From Neodontobutis hainanensis (lineage: Eukaryota; Chordata; Actinopteri; Gobiiformes; Odontobutidae): 64,000 nt of DNA. The notes under the pieces were generated by a model. It searched no databases, was not told where the DNA came from, and saw only the letters and a list, made by a program, of their open reading frames with translations. Location of the stretch: positions 452,001 to 516,000 of the forward strand of contig JALDNG010000022.1 in assembly GCA_024349245.1 (NCBI GenBank), read 5' to 3'. The translations under genes and the position numbers were made by a program. Shown here piece after piece: positions 10,287-22,255 of this stretch. Position 1 is the stretch's first letter. Every line of letters starts with the position of its first letter.

Positions 10287-11905
10287 AGACCTACATGCAC
10301 TCAAAAAAAAAAAAAATGCAGACAACTGGGAGACCTCTACAAGAAAACAGGTCTAACAGTACACGCTCAAGCCTACAAAGACTTCACCCACTTGTACAAA
10401 ACAGCTCTCAGTAAAGCCCATTCTTCATTCTATTCTGGTATCAAACACTGGTTCTTCAAATCCACGCACTCTGTTCTCTACAATAAACAAACTCCTTAAC
10501 CCAATGGATAACATCACTCATTCATTCACAACAGAGAAAAGCAATCTTGTTCATTCAAACTAGAATAGACAAACAGCTTTCCATAAACCCATCCATCCCC
10601 CCGACCTGAAGCCAGGTCCTCCTCCAAGATCTGACAATGGCTTCTTCTCCCCGTTACCCATAACCACCTACGACCTAAAATAAACTACTCTCTGGTATTA
10701 AACTCTCCACCTGCCCCCTGGACCCCCTCCCATCCTGACTGCTCAAATCATGTCTCCCCTGTCTCATACCACTCATCCCGAACAGTATAAACTCTCTCTC
10801 ACCTCTGGTACTGTTCCCTCTACTCTGAAACGTGCCACCCTCACACCAATTCTCAAAAAACCCTAGACCCTGATAACCCAGAAAATTTCCACCCCATATC
10901 AAATCTTCTATTTCTCTCCAAAATCTTGGAACAATCTGTTGCCTCTCAACTCGGTTATCAGAAATCTTTCAATCCGGCTTCCGCACTCATCACAGTACTG
11001 AAACTGCCCTTCTCAAAGTCACAAACGACCTCCTCTTAGCTTCTGACTTTGGTTTTCTCTCCATACTCCTGCTCCTGGACTTTAGTGCTGCATTTGACAC
11101 CATAGACCATTCCTCCTCCATCGTCTGCAGTTCGACATCGACATAACTGGCTCAGCACTCTCCTGTTTTAAATCCTACCTCTCTGACAGATTCCATTACA
11201 TCTTCATTAACAACTTCATTTTCACTGCTACGCTGACCCAAATATACCTCTCCACAAAAAAAACATTACCCCATCCACTGTCTCCCCTCTCACAAACTGC
11301 CTCAATGAAATAAAATCTTGGATTACAACAAATTTTCTCAAACTGGTTTCAAATCCCTCCTCTCCTCCTCCCAGGATTTTTCACTCTCCATCGATGGTCA
11401 CACAGTCACCCCTTCCCCCCTGATCAGGAACCTCGGAATCACTTTGGACCCCACCCTATCCTTCAAAACTCATATCCGAAACATCACCAAAACATAATTT
11501 TTCCACCTCCGAAACATTGCTTGTCTCCATACTACCCTCTCCACCTCTGCTGCCGAAACACTCATCCATAGCTTCATAAGCTCCAGACTGGACTATTGCA
11601 TCATCCTCTTCTACGGCCTTCCCTCCACTGACCTCCAGAAACTTCAGTACGTTCAGAACTCAGCTGCCCGGTTACTCACCCACACCCGCTCCAGAGAACA
11701 CATTACCCACGTCCTCCAACAGCTCCACTGGCTTCCCATTCAGCACTCTGTCCACTTCAAGGTCTTCCTCATCACCTACAAAGCCCTAAATAACCTTGAC
11801 CTCCCATATCTCTCAGATCTCCTTCAACAACATTGCCCCTCCCGCCGTCTCCGATCCTCTGACAGAAACCTCCTCACCCTCATCACCAAATCCAAGCACA
11901 GTTTT

Positions 11906-13140
11906 TCTTTGAATAAATTTTGTAATCTACATTTTAATAAAACTGAACAACAGTACCTGTAAGACTGTTTGAATAAGAGTGTGGATTGTTAACAGAAGGG
12001 GTAGGATTACTTCATTTCAAACATTTTGTTTTGTTTATTATTATTAATTACAAATGTTTTTTAATTGCAATGTTTCGAATAAAGATATTAAATCAGCGTA
12101 TAATCACCCCAAAATAACCTTTATAGGTTAGAATTGTAATAGTGTTACTTCCTGTTTCTAGAGAGGACAAACTGAACACCGCTAGAGGAGAAGGACACAC
12201 TTTTTGAGCACTCATCATTGGTTAGGGTGTCCATGGTAGGTAAACTGATTTTGTTTTATTTTTTACATAAACAGTAAACCTTAGGCCCCATTTAATGTGT
12301 TTTATTGGCTTTGTTTTTTATTATGTATTTTACTATTATTATTATTTTTGAAGTAGTTCCTTAGTAGTTTGTTCATAGACTACAGTGTGTCCCTTAAGGG
12401 CTATCATAGCTATTTACATGCTTTATTACGAGCTGAGTAACATGTGGAATTGTAATCTTCACTTATACCACCAGATGTCACTACAAAGGCCAAAAATGAA
12501 ATCCCCCTCCTTTAATATAATCCGTAGCAATACAGTTTTAAATCTTTGCATTATATGATCATCAATTTCCTTTTTTTTTTTTTTTTTTTTTTTATCAACT
12601 TAAGGGGTGTTCAAATGTTTTAATTAGTACTTAAATATGAGAGCAATACGGATCTAAAAGTAAAACAAAAATTAAACAAACTGTAACTCTTAACATTTTC
12701 ATATAATTTTGACAATTTATTCAAAGCCCTAACATGCATTGCCCTATTTAAAAATACCAGTAACTCAAAGTTAATTTAGTCAACGAACCATTCTCTGCAC
12801 ACTTTCCACTTTTTGTTTGTTCCCTTACAAATTTAGCATCAATTCTTTTGGGTGAACTACACAATACAAAGTGTCACATTGCACCATTATTCCCCACTGA
12901 ATGAAATTTTAAGGCTATGTGCTATTTTAAACTCTAATTTGAGCATTCCAGGGCTGAGAACATGATGAATCTGGTGCTTGATAGCCACTTCTGGGTTTTC
13001 TACTTACCAGTGGCAAAGGGGCCTAACCCTGCAGTTTATCTTGGGCAGTATTTAAAGCAGCGATCAAAGCTGTACAAACCAATTGTCATCATGTTCCTCC
13101 GGAGGGAATTTTTGAAGTACATTAATGCTCCTTCTTTGGG
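11906..13140. other. AT-rich non-coding stretch
   Basis: This is AT-rich sequence with a poly(T) run at about 12570-12593. A weaker CTCF-like match, CCACCAGATGTCA, lies at 12468-12480. No gene or clear element is seen. Confidence 0.45.
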
Positions 13141-13500
13141 AAATAATTGTGCCACTCTGTGACTTCATTAGGTCTCCTGGCTGTTTCAAAAGATGTTCTC
13201 TCTGGAGGTTGAAAGCCACATCGCTGGCAGACAGCATCCCAAGGGGCCGAATGAATAAAAAAGAGGGATTATAATGAGATTGAGTTAGCCATGACCAGAA
13301 TCGGGCTTTTCATTATTCCGCTGGCTGGAGAGAAGGGAGAGGGACAAGGCTGACATAAAGAAATGTGTTAGTTGCAGGACCCTCACTCACCATCTGCCAA
13401 GGGGGTCCAATGGTAGGCAGCCGCTGCATGCTTATCATTGCCATGGGTATCAAAGGGGCCTCCTCTCTAGAGACTGCTCTATTAAAACAGCAACCCCTGT
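13141..13500. promoter_or_regulatory. candidate conserved non-coding element
   Basis: This GC-moderate, non-repetitive block is set between AT-rich flanks. It contains a TCF/LEF-type TATCAAAGG at 13448 and a homeodomain-like ATAATGAG. I infer this from texture only. Confidence 0.3.
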
Positions 13501-14289
13501 TTCCACCAAACAGACACTTTTAGTTTGGAGGTAACACTTGCTTTTTATTCATACAATAACATCACATTGTTTATTAACAGCTGTAAATGTGATTAACGGA
13601 ACTTGTAGCTAGATATATCTTATTGCTCTTGCGTTTAACAATACATTGTAACAATTGCAGTGCACTCCATATTTGAGTATTGTAGGATATTTTGTATTTT
13701 TTAACTCAGTATATGCAGGATTTTAACTGGACAATTTTGTAAACAAACTGGACCACATTCCCCATCCTCTCTTTTAGGACCTTGCAGTGACTTAAAGTCA
13801 AATTAAAAAGGATTGTGGTGACAACTACAACTGATAAAGTACTCATAAGTCAGTTTTTCATAAAAATTTGATAGCATTAATTTAACTTTTACATCAAATA
13901 CTGTAGCCTACTTAAAATAATAAAATAATGAAAAATAGCTCTTCTTTTAAATACAGACTCTGTCTAATACACTCTTGTGAGAACACATCTAGCAAATAAC
14001 AAACAAACATCTGTTTTTTCTGTTTCAGAGTTTACAACAAAGTAATCTTTTAAAATTAATTCATAAAATGTAGTTTGAAGCTAACCTGAATTTTACCTAA
14101 TGAGTTTTTTAAGGTCAATAAACTTATTTGCTTTTTTAATCAAAAATGTAATGACTAGTTTCTTGTTACAAATTTTAAGTCACGTAACAATTTTTTACTT
14201 CACTTAAAACCTTAAACATTGTTATTAAAATAAAGTTAATTTAATTTTGATTGTTTTTTACACAAAAACTGCCACAGTCTAGACTATGA
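13501..14289. other. AT-rich non-coding stretch
   Basis: This is low-complexity, AT-rich DNA with no gene, repeat family or motif cluster that I can recognise. Confidence 0.45.
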
Positions 14290-14930
14290 TCTGCCTTGAT
14301 TATATCAACTTAAAGATTTCGGTCAGCTGCTCGCGTCAGTTTTCATTTCAGGTCTGTGGCAGCAGCTAACCAGAGGTCAGGACCATTGATCATGACCTGT
14401 CCTTTGGCCAGTTATTCAGAAGTGCCACAGACTGGCTGTGTGAGAAGAGAGAGAGAAAAAAAGAAGGAACAAAAAAGCCAAAAAATCAATAGGTTTCCAT
14501 TATATGTTTGGCCAGTGTCACTGGCCTGTCAATGATCCCGTTACAGGCGCGGTACAAGGGTGACGCTGGGCCCACACTCAATCGCTGCTGACAAGAGGAA
14601 AACATGCTGACAGCCACCGGGAACAAGTTGGAACACAGATTTGCACTTCAAGCAGCCGTCCAAGGAGGTATCGTGCAAGGCCACCGCGCGGTGAGGGGCA
14701 AGCTCACTTGGGGCAGGGTGTGTGTGTGTCTCCGGGATGGGGTGTAGGGGTGGGGATTCTCTGTCTTATACTGTCTGACTGTCTAGCTCTCCAGCACAAA
14801 TGCTTTTATCCTGCCATAAATTATTCACCTCTGGATACACCAAAGGAAACTGGCTCGCACTGATTGTGGCTGAGGGGAAATTCACAAAACCTGCTGCCCT
14901 GATGCCCCGACACGGTTTGACCGCAATGAT
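14290..14930. promoter_or_regulatory. candidate conserved non-coding element with inverted AGGTCA half-sites
   Basis: This GC-moderate block contains AGGTCA (14374-14379) and TGACCT (14393-14398), an inverted pair of nuclear-receptor-type half-sites with 13 bases between them. A short GT run lies near 14718. Conservation is inferred. Confidence 0.3.
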
Positions 14931-15469
14931 CAATGTCTGCACATATAACTCATAAACATAATTCTGCTTAAACTATACTTTATTAGTAATTTCCAGGCAG
15001 GAAAACTGAGTTTTTTTTCACAAAATTAAGTAGGGAATGAGCAATTCAAAATGCTAAATATCTAATATTTTTGTTGTTTTTTCAAATTTTAAGATTTATT
15101 ATTAGTCCAATCAAGTCTGACACCATAATTACATTACTCCAAAGTGGCCATGTTCTGTTTTTGGTTATGGTTATAAGAAGGGAGTTAAGTGTAGAAGTGT
15201 TGGTTTAAACATAACCATGACAGTCAATTTATTTATTACTTTTTTATTTCCTAAAATGCACAAACTTCTAAAGATCAAGATTAAAGATTATAAGGTTAAA
15301 AATTATTACACAAATATCTGCAGGGTAAATAATGGACATGGTTTCTCACTGTTCTCAATGTTTCTGAAAGCAAGCAATATTATTTTGACATCATCCAGAG
15401 TTATTTTGACAATATTCATGTCATATCCTGATCTAACCCAAAATTGTGTCTTTCACTAAGTCAATAATT
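14931..15469. other. AT-rich non-coding stretch
   Basis: Only AT-rich sequence is visible. An 81-codon open frame at 15217-15459 is compositionally AT-driven and resembles nothing. Confidence 0.45.
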
Positions 15470-16340
15470 GACTTATTTGCTTTTTGACAGATTAACTGTC
15501 TGCCTGGAAAGAAAACAAGAGTCTGCCTTCATCAGTCAGTCCAGATGGCCAGTCAGAAATTAAGGAAGACATCAACTGTCTCTTGAAAGAACATGAATCA
15601 ATATATTTTGACAAGGATCAAATGTGCCTCCGATGAACCTTTTGGCCCTCCCAAAACAGCTCTTCTCCTCTTGTCAAACCTCCTTATTTTTATTTGTCTA
15701 CATTTAATGATCAGATATCACATGACTCACCAGCACATTCAACTGAAACGGCAGCCTTCACTTCAGCCTAACGTGTGTGCTATGGAAACAAACCCATATT
15801 CGTGTTATAAATATATATTTCAGAGTGTTTCATCATGCCTTAATGGCTTCCATTCAAGCTTTGTCTAAAACAGGCCTGGGGACATGCTGTGACGTCAAGC
15901 CTTTTGTTAATCTGCTTGAAAGAAACAGTCCTTTTTTTTTTCAATTAGACATACATATGTGCACATATTTGTCTCTTTTGCAGCCAATCCAGGCCACAAT
16001 GACTGGGGAATTCAGGTTAATATGTTGACATGGTTTAACAGCAGCGGGTCATGTTGCACACCACGCATGGCTGGCTGCGTTCACTTGAGCAGCTGACAGG
16101 TCCTAATCATGTGCTGCCCTAAAGGCACTGGGGCAAAGCGGATTGGAGGCACTGAATTATAGACCAGCCAGTGCCTTCCAATTGAGATGTAATTAAAAGC
16201 AAAGTTACAGTAATTGTTTCAGCTAATTGGCCAGACAAGTGTGTTATATATTACATTATCTCCTGTAATTACCTGTGTCAAAGGATTTTCTGCTACAAGA
16301 GTGGGATACCGAAACGAGCATTAGCATGGATGAGACACTT
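15470..16340. promoter_or_regulatory. candidate conserved non-coding block, homeodomain-motif rich
   Basis: Several TAATT cores cluster between 16185 and 16275 (GTAATTAAAA, GTAATTG, GCTAATTGG, GTAATTACC), together with a GTGTCAAAGG TCF-like site. A short hairpin sits at 16142-16182. The block contrasts with AT-rich flanks. Confidence 0.35.
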
Positions 16341-17379
16341 AGATTTATACATGAATGTAAAATTACACTTTAATAAAGCACTGGGGATGCAATGCATACA
16401 AAACACAATTATATCCATGAAAATTGCATTAAACATCATCATAATGACACTAGCGGTTAAAGGGTGGCTAGGCAGAATTTGATGGTCCTAATGGTTGTAA
16501 ACAAACCATAAATAATAGTGTTGGGCAAAATGCCATTTTAAAAATTTCACTTAATGCAGCTTTCAGATTTTCTGTGGTGCCTTTTGGAGCCAAGTGTTTG
16601 TCATTTTATATTCCTTTCAGAAAAGAAAGTGTATCCAACCATGTGATGCAAAATGGATAATTATTCATATTTTGCTAACTTGTTGTGTATTATTTGATGC
16701 TCACCTATATTTTTTAAACTTTATCATACAAGTGACTTTATATGGTAACAACATCCTATTTTACAGGTTAGTTTAGATCTAGCATGCTAATGACTACAAC
16801 AAGGAAGCTAAATATTTAACATCCCACCAACAATGTTGTTGTATATCTTTTGGAATATTCTACATTATATAAACCCATATAGACACATTTTGTTTTTTAA
16901 TAAAACACTAACAGCTACAACAAAGCAAAATTTGCATATTTATATTTATTTACAGAAATTCTGCATTTATGTTTCAAAATATTATACATATATAAATACA
17001 TTTTATTTTTAGATATATTATTTTCTATAGTTATATATTGGTAACAACTACCAAGGATACAAAATATGTATATTGCTAATGATTCTGTATAGTTTTGCAT
17101 TATTCTCCTTACATACACAATATAATATACATTCACTATTAAGTACGTTCTTTAATAATTTCATTAATAATAAAATGCTAGCAACATTTGCAACAAGGAT
17201 GCTTATGTTTTGCACTGTGACGAAATTGCCTACTGGAGCTTTAACCGATACTATTCAATCCTATGCTAAAGTATTATATCATAAAGGACGTTATTACTCG
17301 GATTTTTTGGTAAATAAATTGCCAGAGTGCATTTCTTAACTTGAATAAAGTGGTCAACTCCTCTTCTCCCACCTCTGTC
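16341..17379. other. AT-rich non-coding stretch
   Basis: The sequence is strongly AT-rich and contains no recognisable gene or repeat family. Confidence 0.45.
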
Positions 17380-17640
17380 ACTCCTAACAGCACTATCCAC
17401 ATCAGCACGCGTCGTTTAGCGTAAGTAAAATGAATAATGGAGCCAACAATATGGCCGCTCGGTAGCCACGGCTCACCCAGGGCTACATCATTATTTCCTA
17501 TTAATTACTCCGCGTGCGCATGCCTTTGGAAGCCCAGTAGGTGTGAGCTGGAGCTGGTCAGGGAGCAGCTGCCCTCAATCCCGCCGGGCCAGCACTGACC
17601 TCGATTTTTTTTTTTTTTTTTTACATCACTAAACTGCAGC
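17380..17640. promoter_or_regulatory. CpG-containing candidate regulatory block
   Basis: The local GC and CpG content is raised (cacgcgtcg, ggccgctcgg, ccgcgtgcgcatgc) around a TTAATTAC homeodomain core near 17500. A poly(T) run at about 17605-17622 closes the block. A 144-codon minus-strand open frame crosses this block but shows no domain. Confidence 0.3.
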
Positions 17641-18539
17641 GGCGCAGCCACGACAAGCCGTACATGCACCGAGCTTTTGATTTGGACCAGAGGAGAAATG
17701 TAGAATATGAGCCAGAAATGACGAGTCACACTGGATTTCGGTTGAAGCCAAGAATAAACAGTCGAGAAAGCGTCAATTGTAAAGTGTCTGTAGTGATACA
17801 TCATATTAGAAACAAGAAAAGAAGCACCCTTTTTTAAAATTACGTCCAGTACATAGCCCACATAACGTGACAACGTGACAGCTAACTTTAATGCCAGTGT
17901 TTTTCCACAGGAGGTGACAGTATGAGGCTGTGCCAACTTTGGGGGGTTTTAACTCGTTTTTGTGGAAAGTAATATTTCGGCTTTATTAAACAAAATTCAC
18001 ACCACAAATTACATGAAATATCAAGTAATGCATGTTCTAATCCGCCATAATTGTTAATAACTGGACACTATCATAGGCTAGGCCTACTTTTCATTCAATT
18101 GAATTGGAAATAACAACGTAAATTTAACTGAATATTAATGATATATATCCATGTCTTAATATAATATATTATATGAATTGACTACGTAAGGTACGACTTA
18201 ATTGCTTTGAGAAATAAAAAATGCTCATGTATCTATTTAGAAGCGTTAGCAGGCCAGTTCAGCCTCTTGCAGTTTCATTTATGGGACGCCAGGGGCCGCT
18301 GCTCATTTCATTCTGAGAGGCGAGCGTCTCTTCAGACGGTAAACCTAATTCAAATCACTGTAAACAACAATAATAGCTCATGTTTACGCTTCAAATGAGC
18401 TAAAAAGCCATCCAAGAATGTGTTAATTTGCGTCTTTGTTATTTTCCATGAGGCATAAACTCAGTTTATGGCAGTGTTGCATTCAATATTATTAACAACT
18501 TGCAGAATTAATGTGTGAAAGTAAGCCTCACACGTTTGG
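17641..18539. other. mixed non-coding stretch
   Basis: The composition is mixed to AT-rich. A short GC patch at 18255-18340 could be part of a regulatory element. Nothing else is supported. Confidence 0.35.
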
Positions 18540-18980
18540 ACCGATTCTTTTTCTATTTCTAGGAAGTAGGACGTCGAGATCCAAGACAGATTAATATAAT
18601 TGACTGCTTTGGGTCATTTATGAGAAGGTTTGCATCTCGTTTCGTTTCTATCTGTTATCAATCTGTGGCTACCGTACGAGCCCTACTGTCTGTCTGCACA
18701 TCTCACTCACAACAAAGGAACTGTTGCCTGCTCGTGTCGCATTTGAGGAAGAGATTTAATTACAAGCGGCGGCGTGCGCGCGGGCCTTGGAAAACTAGCA
18801 GGCGACAAATGAATATACAGAGCAAATGACAAAACATGAGGGGGAATAACTGACAGATGAAAAGGCAGAGGATGTGCAGCTAACAGGCATAACGCGCCCG
18901 TACAAAGGCGCGCGCACCTTTGAGAGCAAGAGTTTGTTTTATTGCACTTCTCCCGGGTTGCATCTCCTGTCGATTTGCAG
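18540..18980. promoter_or_regulatory. CpG-containing candidate regulatory block
   Basis: CpG-rich patches (gcggcggcgtgcgcgcggg near 18768, aaggcgcgcgcacc near 18905) lie beside TTTAATTAC. This looks like a developmental enhancer or a CpG-island-type promoter without an attached coding exon. Confidence 0.3.
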
Positions 18981-20269
18981 AAAAAGAGAAGGGGGGTATA
19001 AGCGAGCATGCCCTGTTTAAGAATACAAACATGCAGATTAGATGGGATTGTGACAACACAGCTCAGGATTTGTGTCCCACAGCTCATATCTCCAACAATG
19101 AAAAAAAGGGGGCTGGAAAACAAATCTGGTTGACAACGCTTACAGTCATTCCACGCCGAGTAAATGCAAATAATGAGGTGGCATGTGGAAATAAATAGTG
19201 CACGTTAAGACAGATTGATAACAAAAACCTGGTTGAAGCACACCCAAAGGCCAATCAAATCTTTATTTAGATATAGCCTACCAAGGGTGCACAAATCCTA
19301 ACGTGATGGATCTGGTGCGTAAATGGATGATTTTTTTTGGTATAAAGACTCCTAAGAAGCACGTTGGATTTGGGCGTAGCCAGCAGGAAGCTTTTCAAAA
19401 AGAGAAATAATATAAAAAGTCAGACCCCACAAGGCACGTGTAACATTGACTTCAAGAGCAGGGACTTGTCACCTGTTATGTGGTACCAGGCTACATGTCA
19501 GCACCGGCGCTCACAGGCTCCACTCACTCATTCAGGCACCTTCCACGGGGCTGCTTCTGCTGCTGCGGCTGCACCGTGGACTGCCACACCAGGCCTGCAC
19601 ACTGACTGATGGACGGACCGTTGGGTGTGAGGTGAGCACACACGCCCAGCCCGTACCGCACTGCGCACACCTTGTTATGGCTGGTTCACGGGCTCTTCAT
19701 CCTCAGGCCTGCACCGTCTCCGCTCTGGGAGGTTTTGGCTATTGTTCTACACCTGGCTCTACCACAAAATGATTGCATCTGAAATAAAAAAGGGTGCAGC
19801 TACAGTGCCCGGTGTTTTACCCTATGCCAGTCAGAATATGCATCCCTGTTCAGAGGGAATATCGTTATCATAGATTTTTTGGACGTTTAATAATAAAATA
19901 GATTCTTAGAAAGCTGATGTTTTATTGTTTTTACATTTCTTATAAAACTTTCTACTTAGCCTATTTGTTTAGGTAATATATTACATGGACATTGCAATAC
20001 ATTGAAAAAATAAATAATTTAACGCAATGTAGGACATAGAATAGCTAGTATCATGGCATACATTATTACATTATTTCTGCACTTTGGTTGTATTTAAATC
20101 TAGATTCACTGTAACATATGGACCATCAATTTTTTATACAGAGGCATTATCAGGTGGTCTAAGCTAACTTAATGAATTCAAATTTTTATACTGCTGCTTA
20201 AACACAATTGCTAATATAAATTATGCAAAAAAAAAAAAAAAAAAAGAAAAAAAAAAGCGCTGTTTACAA
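18981..20269. other. mixed non-coding stretch with poly(A) run
   Basis: Overlapping open frames at 19364-19772 show no domain. The word caggcctgcac occurs twice (about 19590 and 19705). An A-rich run occupies about 20226-20256. No gene is supported. Confidence 0.35.
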
Positions 20270-20600
20270 GTCGTGTTTAATGAGAATAAGTAGCCTCTAG
20301 CTAAAAAAAAAAGCTGTGGCACTTCTAAACCAATCAGAATACTCGCGAGCTGAGAAAGGAGACTAGCCCACGCTCCCATTGGCCACAAACAGCGCCGTGT
20401 CAAATACAAAGAATTTGAAGTAATTAAATACATAATGTATAGATTTTACATTAATAGTTATGAAGGCATCAATGGCACAAAAATATCCGAATTTCGGAAT
20501 TTAATCAATGAATTTATTGATTAAAGGAAGAAAAAAAGTCACGTGACGATTTCAGGATGACGTTTCGCGTTAGGAAGCCAGGTGAAAACAATTAGCAACC
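20270..20600. promoter_or_regulatory. promoter-like motif cluster without an attached coding exon
   Basis: Within about 230 bases are CCAATCAG (20330-20337), TCGCGAG (20343-20349), an inverted CCAAT box (ATTGG, 20378-20382), the perfect USF/MiT-type palindrome GTCACGTGAC (20538-20547) and a CRE-like TGACGTTT (20558-20565). Such combinations typify TATA-less, often bidirectional vertebrate promoters. No coding exon follows on either strand, so a non-coding transcript or a chance cluster are both open. Confidence 0.35.
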
Positions 20601-22019
20601 TAAAAGAAGCAATTAGCGCTCAGTACTGTAATACCAATGTTTTAAACAATGAATCATTTAAATTAGCTATGTTAAGTTTTCATTTGAAAAACATTAAAAC
20701 AATTAAAAACGCTGTTAAGAAATACTATATCGTCAACATTGACTTATCATGACTTTATGAACACTTAGAAGATATTCATCCAAACGCTCCAGGAGAAGGT
20801 ACCCTTTCAATCAATTGCATATTCGACTATAAAGCAGCTTTTTTTTTTTTATCAACATATGCATCTTAAAAGTAAATCTACAACCATAGCACAAGTAGAT
20901 GTAAATATAAATTATTATAATTTGTATATTTTTATTTTTATTCAAAAAACTTCTTGTTTTACCAATAACAGTGATAATGTAAGCATGCAGTTATACAAAC
21001 TCCTATTGCAAAACTGTGACTTTTATCTTGTTCATAGTTTTGGTTTTGATAAATTTGGTTATTAAGTGAAGTAAAGTTCTGTTTTTTTTTTTTATCAAAT
21101 TTTCCCTCAGTAATTGTTTTATCATGCCTCAAATCTCAGCAGGATAAGAGAACAGGAAGTAACATTGTCTTTTTCAAGATGTAATGATGCTACCAATATA
21201 TTGTACACCCTTTTTGATTTTGAGCTCACAGTAAAAATAGCATGTCTCTGAGGTCAACATTATGTATTTTAAAACCAAAAAGTGAAGGATTTTTTTTCAA
21301 TCAATATAATTTTGTCTTGTTTCCACTCTATTGTGGATATAATAATCTGACTTGTTACAAAAGCAATTGTTTCTCAAGTAAAAATCTATATTTTGCACAT
21401 AAACAAAGTCTGATCTCTGAAGTCATTTGTTGGCTGCATACATCTTATATATAAGACTTGATATAGGTATATATAATAGTTTGCACTTGCATACAGAATC
21501 TCCTTGTTGTGTGTGCATAAGTGGGTTTTGTTTACTTAAGAATGGCTTATCCATTTTTTTGATACAGGTCTTGCACAGGTTTTCTTGGTTTCCATTAGAA
21601 TGCCGCGGTACAGCTCAGGTCAGTACAGCACAGATAAGTTTCCAATTTCAAAAAAGGTCTGAACCGAAGTGTCCCCAAAAGAGTAATATACTACTTTGTA
21701 ACCCCTCAGCCCTGGGTTCCATCAGTGTGGATCTAAGGCCGACACTGTGATCTGTTGACTGGATGATAGAGAATCCTTACTTTTAAGAATAACATAAAAC
21801 ATTTTTCTTGTGATAAATAGTCATAGTTCAAAAGAACATCTTTAGGGGTTACTCTGACCCGACCCTAACTATCTAACCTTTGTGAAAACAAGGCTATGTT
21901 CGGACGGAAAGTTGTAACAAGGCAAATCTTTTGGGTAAGATACCAATGCACATAAAATCCTAATGTGTAACAGAGGTCCAAGTAAGTTATAGTCAACAAA
22001 TATTATTAAGTCAATGTCC
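20601..22019. other. AT-rich non-coding stretch
   Basis: The sequence is AT-rich with short poly(T) runs. No gene or recognisable element is seen. Confidence 0.45.
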
Positions 22020-22255
22020 AAACACATATAGGTAAATTGGCGACTCTAAAGTGTCCCTAGTGAATGAATGGAGAGTGAATGGTTGTCTGTCACTGTCTGT
22101 CTCTAAATGTTAGCCCTGTGACTAACTGGCCACTGTCCAGGGTGTACCCCGCCTCAGGCCCAAAGCTGCTGGGATAGGCTCCAGTCACCAGCGACCCCTA
22201 ACGGGACAAAGTGGTAGAAAATAAATGAATGAATGAATAAATGAATAAAGTCAGT
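22020..22255 (+). repeat. fish dispersed repeat with 'ggataggctccag' block, ending in (GAAT)n
   Basis: The sequence has the familiar fish pattern: ttggcgactctaaagtgtcc, then ccagggtgtaccccgcctc, then gggataggctccag, and a tail of tgaatgaatgaataaatg. The short tandem tail suggests a retroposed 3' end. The reverse-complement copy at 49070-49290 belongs to the same family. Confidence 0.7.

Larger units (their letters stand above)
8879..11905 (+). mobile_element. Rex1/L2-like non-LTR retrotransposon (LINE), 5'-truncated, broken and interrupted by an insertion
   Basis: The plus strand carries ORF2 relics in family order. The end of the APE-type endonuclease is at 8885-9185 (HTLDLVYS, then SDHLAI with the catalytic Ser-Asp-His). 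The linker between endonuclease and reverse transcriptase follows at about 10287-10500 (DLYKKTGLTVHAQAYKDF). The reverse transcriptase block LDFSAAFDTIDH is at 11074-11110. The C-terminal region at about 11420-11860 has NLGITLDPTLSF, YGLPSTDLQKLQ and HWLPI. Stops and frameshifts are frequent. At the catalytic YADD box (about 11230) the sequence reads Tyr-Ala-Asp, then loses bases and jumps to the residues following the box, so the enzyme is dead. A 1,095-bp element is inserted at 9186-10280. The 3' end is placed where coding similarity stops. Confidence 0.85.

Noticed and set aside
17505..17936. 144-codon minus-strand open frame
   Set aside because: It crosses a poly(T) tract that encodes a Lys run, has no recognisable domain, and overlaps a CpG-containing block that better explains the composition.
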